A stretch of DNA of 29,487 nt from Bacillota bacterium (GCA_023460575.1 JAEWPQ010000314.1:1-29487); one strand, 5' to 3'; shown: positions 6,795 to 15,320, counted from the first letter of the stretch. Program-made: numbers and translations. Notes: generated by a model not told the origin, from the letters alone.

Positions 6795-7037
6795 ATGAAA
6801 AGATATCCGATACGTTTAACTAACATTGAAGAAGCAACTGCATTTGTAAAGACAGCGAACCAGTTTGATTGTGATATGGACATCTGCAGAGGAAGTATTA
6901 TCATAGATGCCAAATCCATTCTGGGTATTATGACCCTCTGTTCAGACACCGATCTGGAATTGATCATTTACAACAACAGCCATGATGAGGTTCTGGAATC
7001 GTTATCCGCCTTTCTGGTAAATCAAAAAACCGCCTGA
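6795..7037 (+). CDS. HPr-like protein lacking the active-site histidine
   Basis: An 80-aa protein with the HPr fold pattern: T-A-F-V-K-T-A-N-Q-F-D matches helix 1 of HPr (A-T-V-L-V-Q-T-A-S-K-Y-D in B. subtilis), and D-A-K-S-I-L-G-I-M-T-L matches the regulatory Ser46 region, with Ser41 here. The G-I-H-A-R-P segment bearing the phosphorylated His15 is replaced by N-I-E-E-A and is two residues shorter, so the protein cannot carry phosphate from enzyme I on that residue. It may be a regulatory HPr homologue or a repurposed fold. AGAGGT precedes the ATG. It stands alone, divergent from an AraC regulator, and ends before the terminator at 7059-7113. Confidence 0.8.
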   Translation: MKRYPIRLTNIEEATAFVKTANQFDCDMDICRGSIIIDAKSILGIMTLCSDTDLELIIYNNSHDEVLESLSAFLVNQKTA

Positions 7038-7058
7038 CCAATACATAAAAAAACAAAC

Positions 7059-7113
7059 AAGAGGCCGTCAAAAACTAACTATAATCTGTTAGTTTCCGAC
7101 AACCTCTTATTTT
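7059..7113. terminator. Bidirectional terminator between the HPr-like gene and the chemotaxis receptor gene
   Basis: The arms AAGAGGCCGTCAAAAACTAAC and GTTAGTTTCCGACAACCTCTT pair with two short mismatched positions around an 8-base loop. On the minus strand the stem is followed by a T-rich run (TGTTTGTTTTTTT), giving a good terminator for the chemotaxis receptor. On the plus strand the shorter ATTTT tail can serve the HPr-like gene. The last bases overlap the receptor's stop codon. Confidence 0.8.
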
Positions 7114-9139
7114 AATGCTGATCTAATTGAAATTCATCTACCAGTTCTTTTAATGTAACCGCCATATCAGACAGTTCTTTGCTTGCAGCTGCACTTTCCT
7201 CTGCTGTTGCTGAGTTATTCTGTACCACTGCCGAGATCTGATCGATACCTACAGTGACCTGGCGGATTGCTTCAGACTGTCTCACGTTCGCTTCCGAGAT
7301 CCGTTCAATCATCTCGGAAACAGAACGGGTGCTCATGACCGCTGTTGACAGGGATTCTGCGGCATCCTTCACCAGACTGGAGCCATTCATAACGGACTGA
7401 ATCGAACCTTCAATGAGATGTGTGGTATTCTGAGCTGCCTGCGAACTTTTTGATGCCAGGTTGCGGACTTCATCGGCTACAACAGCAAATCCTTTTCCCG
7501 CTTCTCCTGCCCGTGCTGCTTCCACCGCCGCATTCAGGGCCAGAATATTGGTCTGGAACGCAATATCTTCTATGGTTCTTATAATCTTGCTGATCTCCCT
7601 GGAATTTTCACTGATTTCCTCCATGGCAGTAACCAGAGCTTCCATATGTCTGCTGCTGGTTTCCAGCTCACCGGTGGCGGCAACCGCCTGCTCATTGGCA
7701 CTGGTGGAGTCCTGCGCATTCTTATCAATATTATGGGAGATATCATTGATGGTGGCAGCCAGCTCTTCTACCGCACTGGCCTGCTCTGTTGCCCCCTGGG
7801 CAAGAGCCTGTGAGCTGGCGGATATGTTCTGTGATCCATAAGCGACCTGATCCGATGCAGATACAATCCTTTCCATTGTAACGGTCAGTGTACTGCGGAT
7901 TTTAAGCAGGGCATTCTTCACCTTTTCAAAATTCCCTTTATAATCGTATTCCAGCTGGAACGTCAGATTCCTGTCTGCAATCTGGTTGAGAACCGAAGTA
8001 ATTTCATCAATATAGTTTACGTAATCTTTCAGCTGCATTACTGTATTGCCTAAGGAAGCAGCAACCATACCGATCTCATCATTATCAAAGTTCTCCATGG
8101 CAAGATCCAGCTTGCCTTCCGCAATCTGTTCTGCAACATTAGACAGTTTTCTAAGCGGTTTCGTCATACCCTTGGAAATGAGAATAATTAATAATACCAG
8201 TAAAGCTGATCCCAGTAAGAAGACAGCTGTAATTGTTGCAGTTACAGCCATACGGGAAGCAAGCACTTCTGACCTTGGAATACTTGAGAGTACTAGCCAG
8301 CCGGAGTCCCCAACCCGGTTTACAGCACCAAAATACTCTTCCTTATTCATCGTGTACTCATAGCTGCCTGCTGCCTGTCCGGTTATTGCCTGCTTAATAT
8401 TATCAGACATGTCGGTTTCCGTAACATTCTTCTGAATCATATCATCGTTCGGGTGGTATACGATTTGTCCTCCCTCTGTAGCCAGAACCACAAATCCATC
8501 TTTTCCGATCTTGTAATCACTCATAATTGTGACAAGCTGGGACAGCTTAATATCCAGTCCCATCACACCAAGGGGTTTTCCAGTGCTGCTGTCAAAAACT
8601 CCGCAGACTGCACTGACAATGACTCCTCCTGTACTGGCATCCACATACGGCTCCGTCAATATGGGGTGATCCAGCTCCATGGCCCGGTACCAGGGCCTGC
8701 CTGTGATATCCCAGCCGTCTTTCGATGTGAAGTTGTCCGACTGTGTTACCTGGCTTAAATCCAGATCTGCTATCCATGCGGCGAGAATGTTATCCTTATC
8801 TGTCGCCTGCAGCTTATCAAGCGTTTTCTTAATCTCCGGATATCCCTCACTGTCTGGCATTCTCACTTTTCCGGTGGCATTCTTTAAATACGATTCTACC
8901 TGCTGGCTTGCTGCCGCACTCTTCATCTCCGCCAGATAAAAAGTCAGAAATGAATCCACCTGATTTGCTGCAGCTAAGGATGCCGAATTAAGATTTTCCG
9001 TAGACTGATGTTCCATGCTCTTTCCAACCTGCATAGTAATAAGAAATCCTGATAGAATTAAAATTACTATGACTGGAGCTGAAATCCCAAAGAGCAGTTT
9101 TGTAAATATGCGTTTTTTCCTCTTGTTTATCATAGACAT
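7112..9139 (-). CDS. Methyl-accepting chemotaxis protein with dCache sensor domain
   Basis: Membrane chemoreceptor of 675 aa that signals to CheA/CheW. Order: transmembrane helix 1 (about 14-37), extracellular double Cache domain (about 45-295), transmembrane helix 2 (about 299-322), HAMP (about 323-375), a linker, and the cytoplasmic signalling coiled coil (about 425-670). The conserved hairpin tip I-A-F-Q-T-N-I-L-A-L-N-A-A-V-E-A-A-R-A-G-E-A-G-K-G-F-A-V-V is at 526-554. The sensor holds W143, R148, W150, Y151 and the Y165-x-D167-x-x-T-G and D196 positions, resembling the amino-acid-binding dCache pattern. No C-terminal CheR-binding pentapeptide is seen. Two in-frame ATGs (9137-9139 and 9131-9133) are possible. 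It appears monocistronic, with its own promoter and terminator. Confidence 0.93.
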   Translation of the reverse strand: MSMINKRKKRIFTKLLFGISAPVIVILILSGFLITMQVGKSMEHQSTENLNSASLAAANQVDSFLTFYLAEMKSAAASQQVESYLKNATGKVRMPDSEGYPEIKKTLDKLQATDKDNILAAWIADLDLSQVTQSDNFTSKDGWDITGRPWYRAMELDHPILTEPYVDASTGGVIVSAVCGVFDSSTGKPLGVMGLDIKLSQLVTIMSDYKIGKDGFVVLATEGGQIVYHPNDDMIQKNVTETDMSDNIKQAITGQAAGSYEYTMNKEEYFGAVNRVGDSGWLVLSSIPRSEVLASRMAVTATITAVFLLGSALLVLLIILISKGMTKPLRKLSNVAEQIAEGKLDLAMENFDNDEIGMVAASLGNTVMQLKDYVNYIDEITSVLNQIADRNLTFQLEYDYKGNFEKVKNALLKIRSTLTVTMERIVSASDQVAYGSQNISASSQALAQGATEQASAVEELAATINDISHNIDKNAQDSTSANEQAVAATGELETSSRHMEALVTAMEEISENSREISKIIRTIEDIAFQTNILALNAAVEAARAGEAGKGFAVVADEVRNLASKSSQAAQNTTHLIEGSIQSVMNGSSLVKDAAESLSTAVMSTRSVSEMIERISEANVRQSEAIRQVTVGIDQISAVVQNNSATAEESAAASKELSDMAVTLKELVDEFQLDQH

Positions 9140-9163
9140 CCTTTCTCCCCATAATTATACTAT

Positions 9164-9192
9164 AATATAGCATGGGGATAATGGGATAGCAA
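9164..9192 (-). promoter_or_regulatory. Sigma-A promoter of the chemoreceptor gene
   Basis: On the minus strand, TTGCTA (-35, 9187-9192), a 17-base spacer ending TGC, and TATATT (-10, 9164-9169). A motility-type sigma-D box (TAAA ... GCCGATAA) was looked for and not found here. Confidence 0.65.
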
Positions 9193-9238
9193 GAAGAAGG
9201 ATAATCTATTTATAATATAAAGTTTTCACTTAATTTAA

Positions 9239-10810
9239 TTACTCCGGGTAATAATCAAACCAGTCAAAGTCCGCAAAGTTGCGGCTCTCAGTGTGGTTAG
9301 AAGACGCATACAAACCAATCATGGTTCCAGTATAACCGCCTGCTGTCTCTCTGTTTAGCAGACTGCCATCCACCTCATTCATAAGAACTTCCTGATTTTT
9401 TCCATCGCCAGAACAGGAAAAATCAATCGATTGATAACTCATTTTTATATGCAATGTAATTTTATTTTTATTCCAGGGGAGTGAAAAAAGAATCTGATCC
9501 TTCCCATCAAAACATCTGGTAAGACGCAACTCTTTTTTGCTGTCAAAATTACCGTACTCGATTCGTATATGGTATTTATGATTCATTAGCAAAACCATTC
9601 CAGCTGTCTCTCCCACCCTGACAGGATCAAACTCCATGGCTGCTGCAGCCTTAAAACACAGGTGCTGCTGACGGCACCCTGTAAAAGAGCAAAAACTTTC
9701 CTGCCTGATTGTATTAGGATGAAGATAAAGCCTCAAAAATCCTGGCCTTTCTGTCAGGCTGTATATCGTGGACCTGGGTGTTCTTAGCATAAGCCATTTA
9801 TACGGCAGCTCAATGCAGTCAAAGTTCTCCCGTTCCGATTCAGTCCTCCATTTCTGCTCCGGCAAATCTGGCGCAGGATAGCAAAACTCAACATGTCCGG
9901 TTCCCGGTGAAAAAAGCGGCCATTCTTCCTCCCACTCAACTGGAACTGCAAATGTCTCTCTTCCCAGGTTTCCATAATCCCCGCCATCCTGCCTTGTAGC
10001 CAAAAGCACTGCCCACCATTCCCCGTTATGCAGTTGAACAAGATCACTATGTCCCGGGTTTTTAATCGGGTAATCACTCCTTAAATTTCTGTGCGTAATT
10101 AATGGATTTCTGGGATCTGCTTCATATGGGCCTGTAAGTTTTCTGCTGCGGAACATGGTGCTGGCATGATTGCGGAACGTACCTCCTTCCGCAATCATCA
10201 AATAATACCAGTCTCCGATATGATAAATATGGGGTCCTTCCGGTGCAGCAGCATTCATAAATGCTCCCTGTTTCAGCAGAATAGATCGCTCACCGGTTAA
10301 TTCTCCCCGTTCTAAGTTTAGTTCCTGAAGCCAGATATACCTTCCTTTTTCCGGCTGCTGGGGAAATGGCCTTAAATTTCCCAGATAGTAAGCTTTATCT
10401 CCGTCAAATACGAAAGATGGATCAATTCCCTCCGCTCCCTTTATAACTACAGGTTGGGACCATGGTCCTTCCGGATTCTCTGACCATACATAGAAATTGA
10501 CATTATCGTGGTATAAATTATTCTTAACGAGTGTACTGATAACATAAAACCGCTGTCTTTGTTCATTATAAAAAATTGATGAGGCATAAATACCCTTGGA
10601 AGATGGGACTCCATCCAGATTAAGCTGCTCTGGCCTTGAGAGTACATTACCGATTTGATGCCAATTTACAAAATCTTTTGAGTGAAAGAGAGGGATTCCC
10701 GGAAAATACTCAAAGGTAGAGGTCACCAGATAGTAATCAGATCCTTTTCTGCATATGGAAGGATCGGGATAAAATCCGGGAAGGATTGGATTTTTTAAAA
10801 TTTCCCTCAT
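9239..10810 (-). CDS. Glycoside hydrolase family 43 (beta-xylosidase/arabinofuranosidase-like), cytoplasmic
   Basis: Inverting glycosidase of 523 aa. The N-terminal five-bladed propeller (about 1-300) begins NPILPGFYPDPSI with the catalytic base Asp16. Asp130 in GIDPSF is the pKa-modulating Asp and Glu191 in PEGPH is the general acid. The C-terminal beta-sandwich (about 330-523) ends G-L-Y-A-S-S-N-H ... A-D-F-D-W-F-D-Y, as in two-domain GH43 beta-xylosidases. No signal peptide is present, so it should act on oligosaccharides after import. It is the last gene of the enolase/permease/binding-protein operon, 23 bases behind the binding protein. Xylo- or arabino-oligosaccharides are likely substrates, but the exact specificity cannot be read. 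Confidence 0.9.
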   Translation of the reverse strand: MREILKNPILPGFYPDPSICRKGSDYYLVTSTFEYFPGIPLFHSKDFVNWHQIGNVLSRPEQLNLDGVPSSKGIYASSIFYNEQRQRFYVISTLVKNNLYHDNVNFYVWSENPEGPWSQPVVIKGAEGIDPSFVFDGDKAYYLGNLRPFPQQPEKGRYIWLQELNLERGELTGERSILLKQGAFMNAAAPEGPHIYHIGDWYYLMIAEGGTFRNHASTMFRSRKLTGPYEADPRNPLITHRNLRSDYPIKNPGHSDLVQLHNGEWWAVLLATRQDGGDYGNLGRETFAVPVEWEEEWPLFSPGTGHVEFCYPAPDLPEQKWRTESERENFDCIELPYKWLMLRTPRSTIYSLTERPGFLRLYLHPNTIRQESFCSFTGCRQQHLCFKAAAAMEFDPVRVGETAGMVLLMNHKYHIRIEYGNFDSKKELRLTRCFDGKDQILFSLPWNKNKITLHIKMSYQSIDFSCSGDGKNQEVLMNEVDGSLLNRETAGGYTGTMIGLYASSNHTESRNFADFDWFDYYPE

Positions 10811-10833
10811 AAACTCTCCCTCTCTTTTTAAAA

Positions 10834-12213
10834 TTATTTCGCTGCTTCTAACTGTTTGTTGATGTCATCAACCAGATATTCTGCTACTCCTGCTGCATCA
10901 TCCTGCTTATAACTGAGCATCTGCATACCCATATAATAAGTACCGTCTGGATTTTTAAGTGCAGAACGTTCAAATACAGGGTCAAACTTAAATGTAGTCC
11001 ATTCCATAACCTTTTTATTTGCTACTGCTGCCAGGCTGTTGGATAAATCAAGAGATGCAAGACCATTTTTGTTGGCTGGCACTCCTCTGGTATCTCCAAG
11101 GATCTTTGCTCCTTCCGGATCACCGAAAAGGAACTGGATCAGCGCAGCTGACTCTGCCGGATATTTTGAAGTTTTGGGAATTGCAAATACCATGGAGGCT
11201 TTTGTCATGCCGCCTTTGTAATCTCCCATCTGAATATAATCTCCTACCTCAAATTCAAATCCAGGTGCAGCCTCCTGGTATTTCTTTAAGTTGCTGTCCC
11301 AAATATACATACCTGCATAATGCCCGTCAATCCATCGCTGGTTTGTATCCACCAGTTCCGAACCATCGCCTGCAAGAACCTCCAAAGTAGGAATTACATG
11401 CTTTTCTTCCAATAAGCTGATCCATTCCAAGCCCTCCTGGATCACTTCCTTGCTGTATTGCAGCTGATAGTTTTCTACCCATGGTTTTCCGTATTTGCAC
11501 TGCAAATAATAAACCATCAGTGTCATGCGGTCCAGTTCATTTAAAATAATGGGATAGTAGGTGCCATCTTTATAAGCTGCAAAAGCTTCTCCAACGGCGT
11601 ACAGTTCATCTAAATTCTTAGGAATTTCTACTCCCACATCTTTCAGTCTTGTCGTATTCCAGAAGAAGACACGACCTGTATTGCTTGCAGGTACCGCCTG
11701 TAAAACTCCATTCGTCGTATAGTAATCCAGATCTGCTTTATCGTATGCTTTTAAATCAATGATATCTGACACCTTGTTTAAATCATAAAAAAGGCTTCCG
11801 TCCGGCGAATAATTAAATACCCAGTCCATATTCAGCTGAACCACATCTGCAGCTGATCCTGATTTCAGAGCCAGTGCGACCTTTTCCTCATGACCAGTAA
11901 ACGATTCGTATTCTGCTTCTACTTTTATGTTCGGATACTTTGCTTCAAATGCCTTGATTCCTTCCAATGTTGCCTGATGTCTGCTGTCTCCCCCCCACCA
12001 GTTCATGCGGAGAGTTATGGGATCAGTCGTGTTTACTTTAAGCCCTTCCGCTTTTGCTGGTTCCGTTGCTCCCTGGCTCGCAGCCTGTGTTTGTGATACG
12101 GTTGTCTCCCCCTGGGGTTTCGTGCTTTCAGTCGGCATGCAGCCAGCAAGAGATGCTGCCATTAAACCAGATAAAGCAAAAACCGCCGCCTGTTTCCATT
12201 TGTTTCTGTTCAT
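10834..12213 (-). CDS. ABC transporter sugar-binding lipoprotein (CUT1 family)
   Basis: Extracellular solute-binding protein, family 1, 459 aa. It starts with a lipoprotein signal: basic MNRNKWK, a hydrophobic stretch, and the lipobox L-A-G-C with Cys25 as the lipidated residue. A Thr/Gln/Ser-rich tether follows (about 27-55). The body has T-L-R-M-N-W-W-G-G-D-S-R-H, A-F-E-A-K-Y-P-N-I-K-V-E and L-K-S-G-S-A-A-D-V-V-Q, typical of family 1 binding proteins. GGAGGAGG precedes the ATG. Together with the two permeases just upstream it forms an importer; with the GH43 enzyme following, an oligosaccharide ligand is likely. Confidence 0.93.
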   Translation of the reverse strand: MNRNKWKQAAVFALSGLMAASLAGCMPTESTKPQGETTVSQTQAASQGATEPAKAEGLKVNTTDPITLRMNWWGGDSRHQATLEGIKAFEAKYPNIKVEAEYESFTGHEEKVALALKSGSAADVVQLNMDWVFNYSPDGSLFYDLNKVSDIIDLKAYDKADLDYYTTNGVLQAVPASNTGRVFFWNTTRLKDVGVEIPKNLDELYAVGEAFAAYKDGTYYPIILNELDRMTLMVYYLQCKYGKPWVENYQLQYSKEVIQEGLEWISLLEEKHVIPTLEVLAGDGSELVDTNQRWIDGHYAGMYIWDSNLKKYQEAAPGFEFEVGDYIQMGDYKGGMTKASMVFAIPKTSKYPAESAALIQFLFGDPEGAKILGDTRGVPANKNGLASLDLSNSLAAVANKKVMEWTTFKFDPVFERSALKNPDGTYYMGMQMLSYKQDDAAGVAEYLVDDINKQLEAAK

Positions 12214-12241
12214 GTTTCTCCTCCTCCAAAAATTTCTATTT

Positions 12242-13090
12242 TTAACCTTTTACCCCGCCTGCTGCAATTCCATCTACAAAGGAATTCTGTGCCAGAAAGA
12301 ATACTGTTAATGACGGAATAATCGCTATCAGCGACATTGCCAGAACCCGGTTCCACTCAAATCCCACATCTGCATCCATTGACATACGCAGAAAAATGGA
12401 AACTGGATATTTTGCTACTGTATTGACGTAAATTAACGGGCCCATAAAGTCATTGGAAGCCCACATAAATTGAAACAAAGCACAGGACACAATGGAAGGT
12501 TTTAACATTGGTACAATTACATACCACAGTGTCTGCAACACATTACAGCCGTCTATTTTCGCCGCCTCTTCCAGTTCTTTGGGTATTCCCCTTAGAAACT
12601 GGATTAACATATACACAAAATAGGTATCTCCTGCAAATAGTGAGGGAATAATCAGGGGCAGATAAGAATCCAGCCAGCCAATCTGGTTAAACAAAATATA
12701 CTGCGGAACATTGAGTACAACCTGAGGTAAAAATAACGTAGATAATAACACTGCAAAGGAAAACTTCTTTCCGATAAATTGAAACCTTGCAAAACCATAT
12801 GCTGTAAAAACTGCTGAAAAAACAGTTACAGCAACTTTAGGAAGAACAAATTTATAAGTGTTCCACATAAAAAACAGAAGCGTCATTCCTTCATAACCCT
12901 TAAAGCCTCGTACATACCCCTCCACTGTAGGTGATTTTGGAATGAATCCTATACTTGAGAAGATTTCTGCATTAGTTTTAAAGGAAGCACCCACCATCCA
13001 GATTAATGGATATACCATTACAGTACCTACTAATATCAGGACCAGGTAGCAAAGAAATGTATTCATTCTGTCTTTCTTTTCTCTTGTCAT
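12242..13090 (-). CDS. Carbohydrate ABC transporter permease, MalG type
   Basis: Inner-membrane permease of 282 aa with six predicted transmembrane segments, starting V-L-I-L-V-G-T-V-M-V-Y-P-L-I-W-M-V. The cytoplasmic EAA loop that docks the ATPase reads L-E-E-A-A-K-I-D-G-C, with V-P-M-L-K-P following (about residues 179-205). The C-terminal Q-N-S-F-V-D-G-I-A-A-G-G-V-K-G is the usual MalG-type ending. GGGAGGT precedes the ATG, 5 bases after the partner permease gene stops. It acts as a heterodimer with that partner. No ATPase gene is present in the locus. Confidence 0.93.
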   Translation of the reverse strand: MTREKKDRMNTFLCYLVLILVGTVMVYPLIWMVGASFKTNAEIFSSIGFIPKSPTVEGYVRGFKGYEGMTLLFFMWNTYKFVLPKVAVTVFSAVFTAYGFARFQFIGKKFSFAVLLSTLFLPQVVLNVPQYILFNQIGWLDSYLPLIIPSLFAGDTYFVYMLIQFLRGIPKELEEAAKIDGCNVLQTLWYVIVPMLKPSIVSCALFQFMWASNDFMGPLIYVNTVAKYPVSIFLRMSMDADVGFEWNRVLAMSLIAIIPSLTVFFLAQNSFVDGIAAGGVKG

Positions 13091-13095
13091 TGTTC

Positions 13096-14031
13096 CTACC
13101 TCCCATCCTCATCGCTGTAATATACCCAGTACTTCTGACTGACAAAAGCAATGATGGTGAATGTGGTGATGATTAAAAACAGCAGCCAGGCAATGGCGCT
13201 TGCCATTCCCATTTCATAGCTTTTAAACGCGTTATTGTAAACCAGCAGTGATACCAGTGTAGTGGACCGGAGAGGACCTCCTCTTGTTATAATAAACGGA
13301 CCGTTAAATTCCTGGAATTTATGGCAGAGCTGTGTTACAAAATTATAAAAAATTACCGGCGTAATAAGAGGTACTGTGATATTAAAAAACTGTCTCCATT
13401 TTCCGGCTCCGTCTATGGAGGCCGCCTCATACAGATCCGCTGACACACCTTTTAATTCTGCCAGAAAAATCACCATTGGAGAGCCAAACTGCCAGATACG
13501 CAGAAGCACAATAACCAGAAATGCGCCCCCGGTGTCTCCCAGCCAGTTAAATGGTTCCATTCCAAATTTAGCAGATATCATATTGATCAGACCTTCTGTT
13601 TTAAAAAGAAATCTCCATAAAACTGCAATGGATACCGAACCTCCCAGAATAGAAGGTATGTAATACGCAGTTCTGAAAAAATTAACTCCTCTTATTTTAA
13701 AATTCAAAATGTATGCGATAAACAGAGCGAAGGAAAGTTCCAGCGGAACTGTAAAAAACGCATACTTAAATGTCTGTCCAAAAGCCGTCATTGTCAGTTT
13801 ATCCTGAAGTATCGCCTTATAGTTTTCCAGTCCCACGAATGCAGCTGTCCGGAACAGATTGTATTCATGAAAACTGTAAATAAACGATGCCATAAACGGA
13901 TAGAATTTAAATATGGCAAAACCGATCCACCAGGGCAGTATAAATAAAAAACCAAAGTTCTTTTTTATAAAATCCCTGGGATTTTTATATTTTGGTACCC
14001 GGAGATTTCTTCTGATATTTTTTTCCAACAT
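13096..14031 (-). CDS. Carbohydrate ABC transporter permease, MalF/UgpA type
   Basis: Inner-membrane permease of 311 aa with six predicted transmembrane segments, the first at about 29-50 (FGFLFILPWWIGFAIFKFYP). The EAA loop reads L-Y-E-A-A-S-I-D-G-A-G-K-W-R-Q-F-F-N-I-T-V-P-L-I-T-P. The conserved F-I-I-T-R-G-G-P region precedes the last segments. GGAGGG lies just before the ATG. It follows the enolase-superfamily gene by 23 bases and precedes its partner by 5, so it belongs to the same transcript. Confidence 0.93.
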   Translation of the reverse strand: MLEKNIRRNLRVPKYKNPRDFIKKNFGFLFILPWWIGFAIFKFYPFMASFIYSFHEYNLFRTAAFVGLENYKAILQDKLTMTAFGQTFKYAFFTVPLELSFALFIAYILNFKIRGVNFFRTAYYIPSILGGSVSIAVLWRFLFKTEGLINMISAKFGMEPFNWLGDTGGAFLVIVLLRIWQFGSPMVIFLAELKGVSADLYEAASIDGAGKWRQFFNITVPLITPVIFYNFVTQLCHKFQEFNGPFIITRGGPLRSTTLVSLLVYNNAFKSYEMGMASAIAWLLFLIITTFTIIAFVSQKYWVYYSDEDGR

Positions 14032-14054
14032 TGTCCCTCCCGCAACGATAGTAT

Positions 14055-15197
14055 TTATTCTGTACAGAATATTTTTTTGCTCTCCAGCAGCCCGTCCTTT
14101 TCCAGTTTTTCAAGATCCATACGCTGTGGATTTCCAGGCAGATCAGGCTGACAGTAAAACCTTCCGTTCTTTTCCTCTGGCTGGAACAGGGTATATTTAC
14201 CCACCGGCTTACTGATCGGTTCATGATATTCAATCATTTCATCTTCACCGTACAGGCATCCAAAAATGGCATTCAGATAAATTCTTCCTCCGGAGGAGAA
14301 AGTTATTCCTTTCTTTCTGGCTAAATCCCGGATTTTCAGGATGTCATCAATTCGGCTCATACGTCCTATGGAAGGCTGCAGATGATCCACTCCCTTTTCC
14401 GCATAGGTTTCATAAGCATAATAAATTCTCATCGATTCTCCAAATGCCAGCGGCATGGGAACTCCCAACTCTTTGAGCTGTTTAATTCCATTCATATCAT
14501 GAGAGTGTATGGGTTCTTCAAACCATGCCAGATCATAAGGCTCCGCCAATTTTGCAAAACGATACGCATCCTCAACATTCCATCGCTGATTTGCATCCAC
14601 TGCAATCCCAATCCTGGAGCCCACAGCTTCCCTCACCTTTCTAAGCCTGCGTATATCACGCTCCATATCCCTTCCTTCACTGCTGCCAACCTTGAATTTT
14701 ACTGTCTGATATCCTTCGTGTACATACCTGACCATATCATCTACCAGTTCTTCGTCTTCCAAAAGCAGGGAGCCTCCTCCTTTATAGGCAGCTGCCCAGT
14801 CTTTTTCAGCTCCAAGAAACCGGTGCAGCGGCTTACCGGCTCTTTGTGCCAGAATGTCAAGCATCATTAAATCCACCTGTCCCACTTCTACCGCCTGACC
14901 ACTTTGAAATCCGGAATTTCTTATTTTCCAGTAAAGAGTATCTCTCCACTGACTGTATGTTCTTTTTTTTCCATCCAAAATCATTGGAAGAATATTTTTT
15001 ACAAAGCTTCTTCCCACACACAGATGAGCACACGCCCCTTCTGAATCATAAAGTTCAATACACCCCTGTTCGGGAGCATATTTTCCCATTCCGCCAGTCC
15101 CATCCTTAAAAGGTTTCGGTAATGGAATCGGGTGAAAATTATAATAAACTGCTTTGACAAATTGAATGTTATCCTGAAACTGAAATGTATTGTTCAT
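14055..15197 (-). CDS. Enolase-superfamily (mandelate racemase/muconate lactonizing-like) enzyme
   Basis: A 380-aa metal-dependent enzyme that would abstract a proton next to a carboxylate, most likely on an acid sugar. The N-terminal capping domain (about 1-125) precedes the barrel. V-K-F-K-V-G holds the K167-x-K169 base pair on strand 2. Metal ligands are probably Asp201 (VDANQRW), Glu227 (FEEPI) and Glu254 (FGES). The strand-6 Asp is Ser276 (LQPSIGRM) and the strand-7 His region reads F-S-S-G-G, so the His/Asp dyad of dehydratases is not seen. The ATG at 15195-15197 is chosen because GGAGG lies 6 bases before it, rather than an upstream in-frame GTG. It is the first gene of the sugar operon. 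The reaction is unknown. Confidence 0.85.
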   Translation of the reverse strand: MNNTFQFQDNIQFVKAVYYNFHPIPLPKPFKDGTGGMGKYAPEQGCIELYDSEGACAHLCVGRSFVKNILPMILDGKKRTYSQWRDTLYWKIRNSGFQSGQAVEVGQVDLMMLDILAQRAGKPLHRFLGAEKDWAAAYKGGGSLLLEDEELVDDMVRYVHEGYQTVKFKVGSSEGRDMERDIRRLRKVREAVGSRIGIAVDANQRWNVEDAYRFAKLAEPYDLAWFEEPIHSHDMNGIKQLKELGVPMPLAFGESMRIYYAYETYAEKGVDHLQPSIGRMSRIDDILKIRDLARKKGITFSSGGRIYLNAIFGCLYGEDEMIEYHEPISKPVGKYTLFQPEEKNGRFYCQPDLPGNPQRMDLEKLEKDGLLESKKIFCTE

Positions 15198-15236
15198 ATG
15201 CGCCTCCGTTATAACTTGCCTTGAAATTCTTTCCAC

Positions 15237-15265
15237 AGTATAGCCTCATTTCTCCCCCGATTCAA
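15237..15265 (-). promoter_or_regulatory. Sigma-A promoter of the enolase/ABC/GH43 operon
   Basis: On the minus strand, TTGAAT (-35, 15260-15265), a 17-base spacer and TATACT (-10, 15237-15242); start near 15230, about 33 bases before the ATG. No sigma-54 box (GG-N10-GC) was found in 15198-15393. This matters because the neighbouring regulator belongs to a family that usually works with sigma-54. Confidence 0.75.
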
Positions 15266-15281
15266 TTGACACAATAACACA

Positions 15282-15320
15282 GAAAATGCATGCGCAATCT
15301 ACATTTTGTGCATGCATTTC
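15282..15320. promoter_or_regulatory. Large inverted repeat, candidate operator of the sugar operon
   Basis: The arms AATGCATGCGCAA and TTGTGCATGCATT are separated by 8 bases and differ by one position (pairing G-U in plus-strand RNA, C-A in minus-strand RNA). The centre, near 15301, is about 70 bases upstream of the predicted start, a usual activator distance. It also lies downstream of the regulator gene, so a weak terminator is the alternative, but no T-run follows and on the minus-strand RNA the stem has a mismatch. Confidence 0.6.

Noticed and set aside
7461..7841. A 126-codon plus-strand frame in the chemoreceptor gene
   Set aside because: The Ala/Ser-rich translation is the reverse image of the repetitive signalling coiled coil.
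14382..14870. A 162-codon plus-strand frame inside the enolase-superfamily gene
   Set aside because: Antisense shadow of a conserved gene; no credible ribosome binding site or protein pattern.
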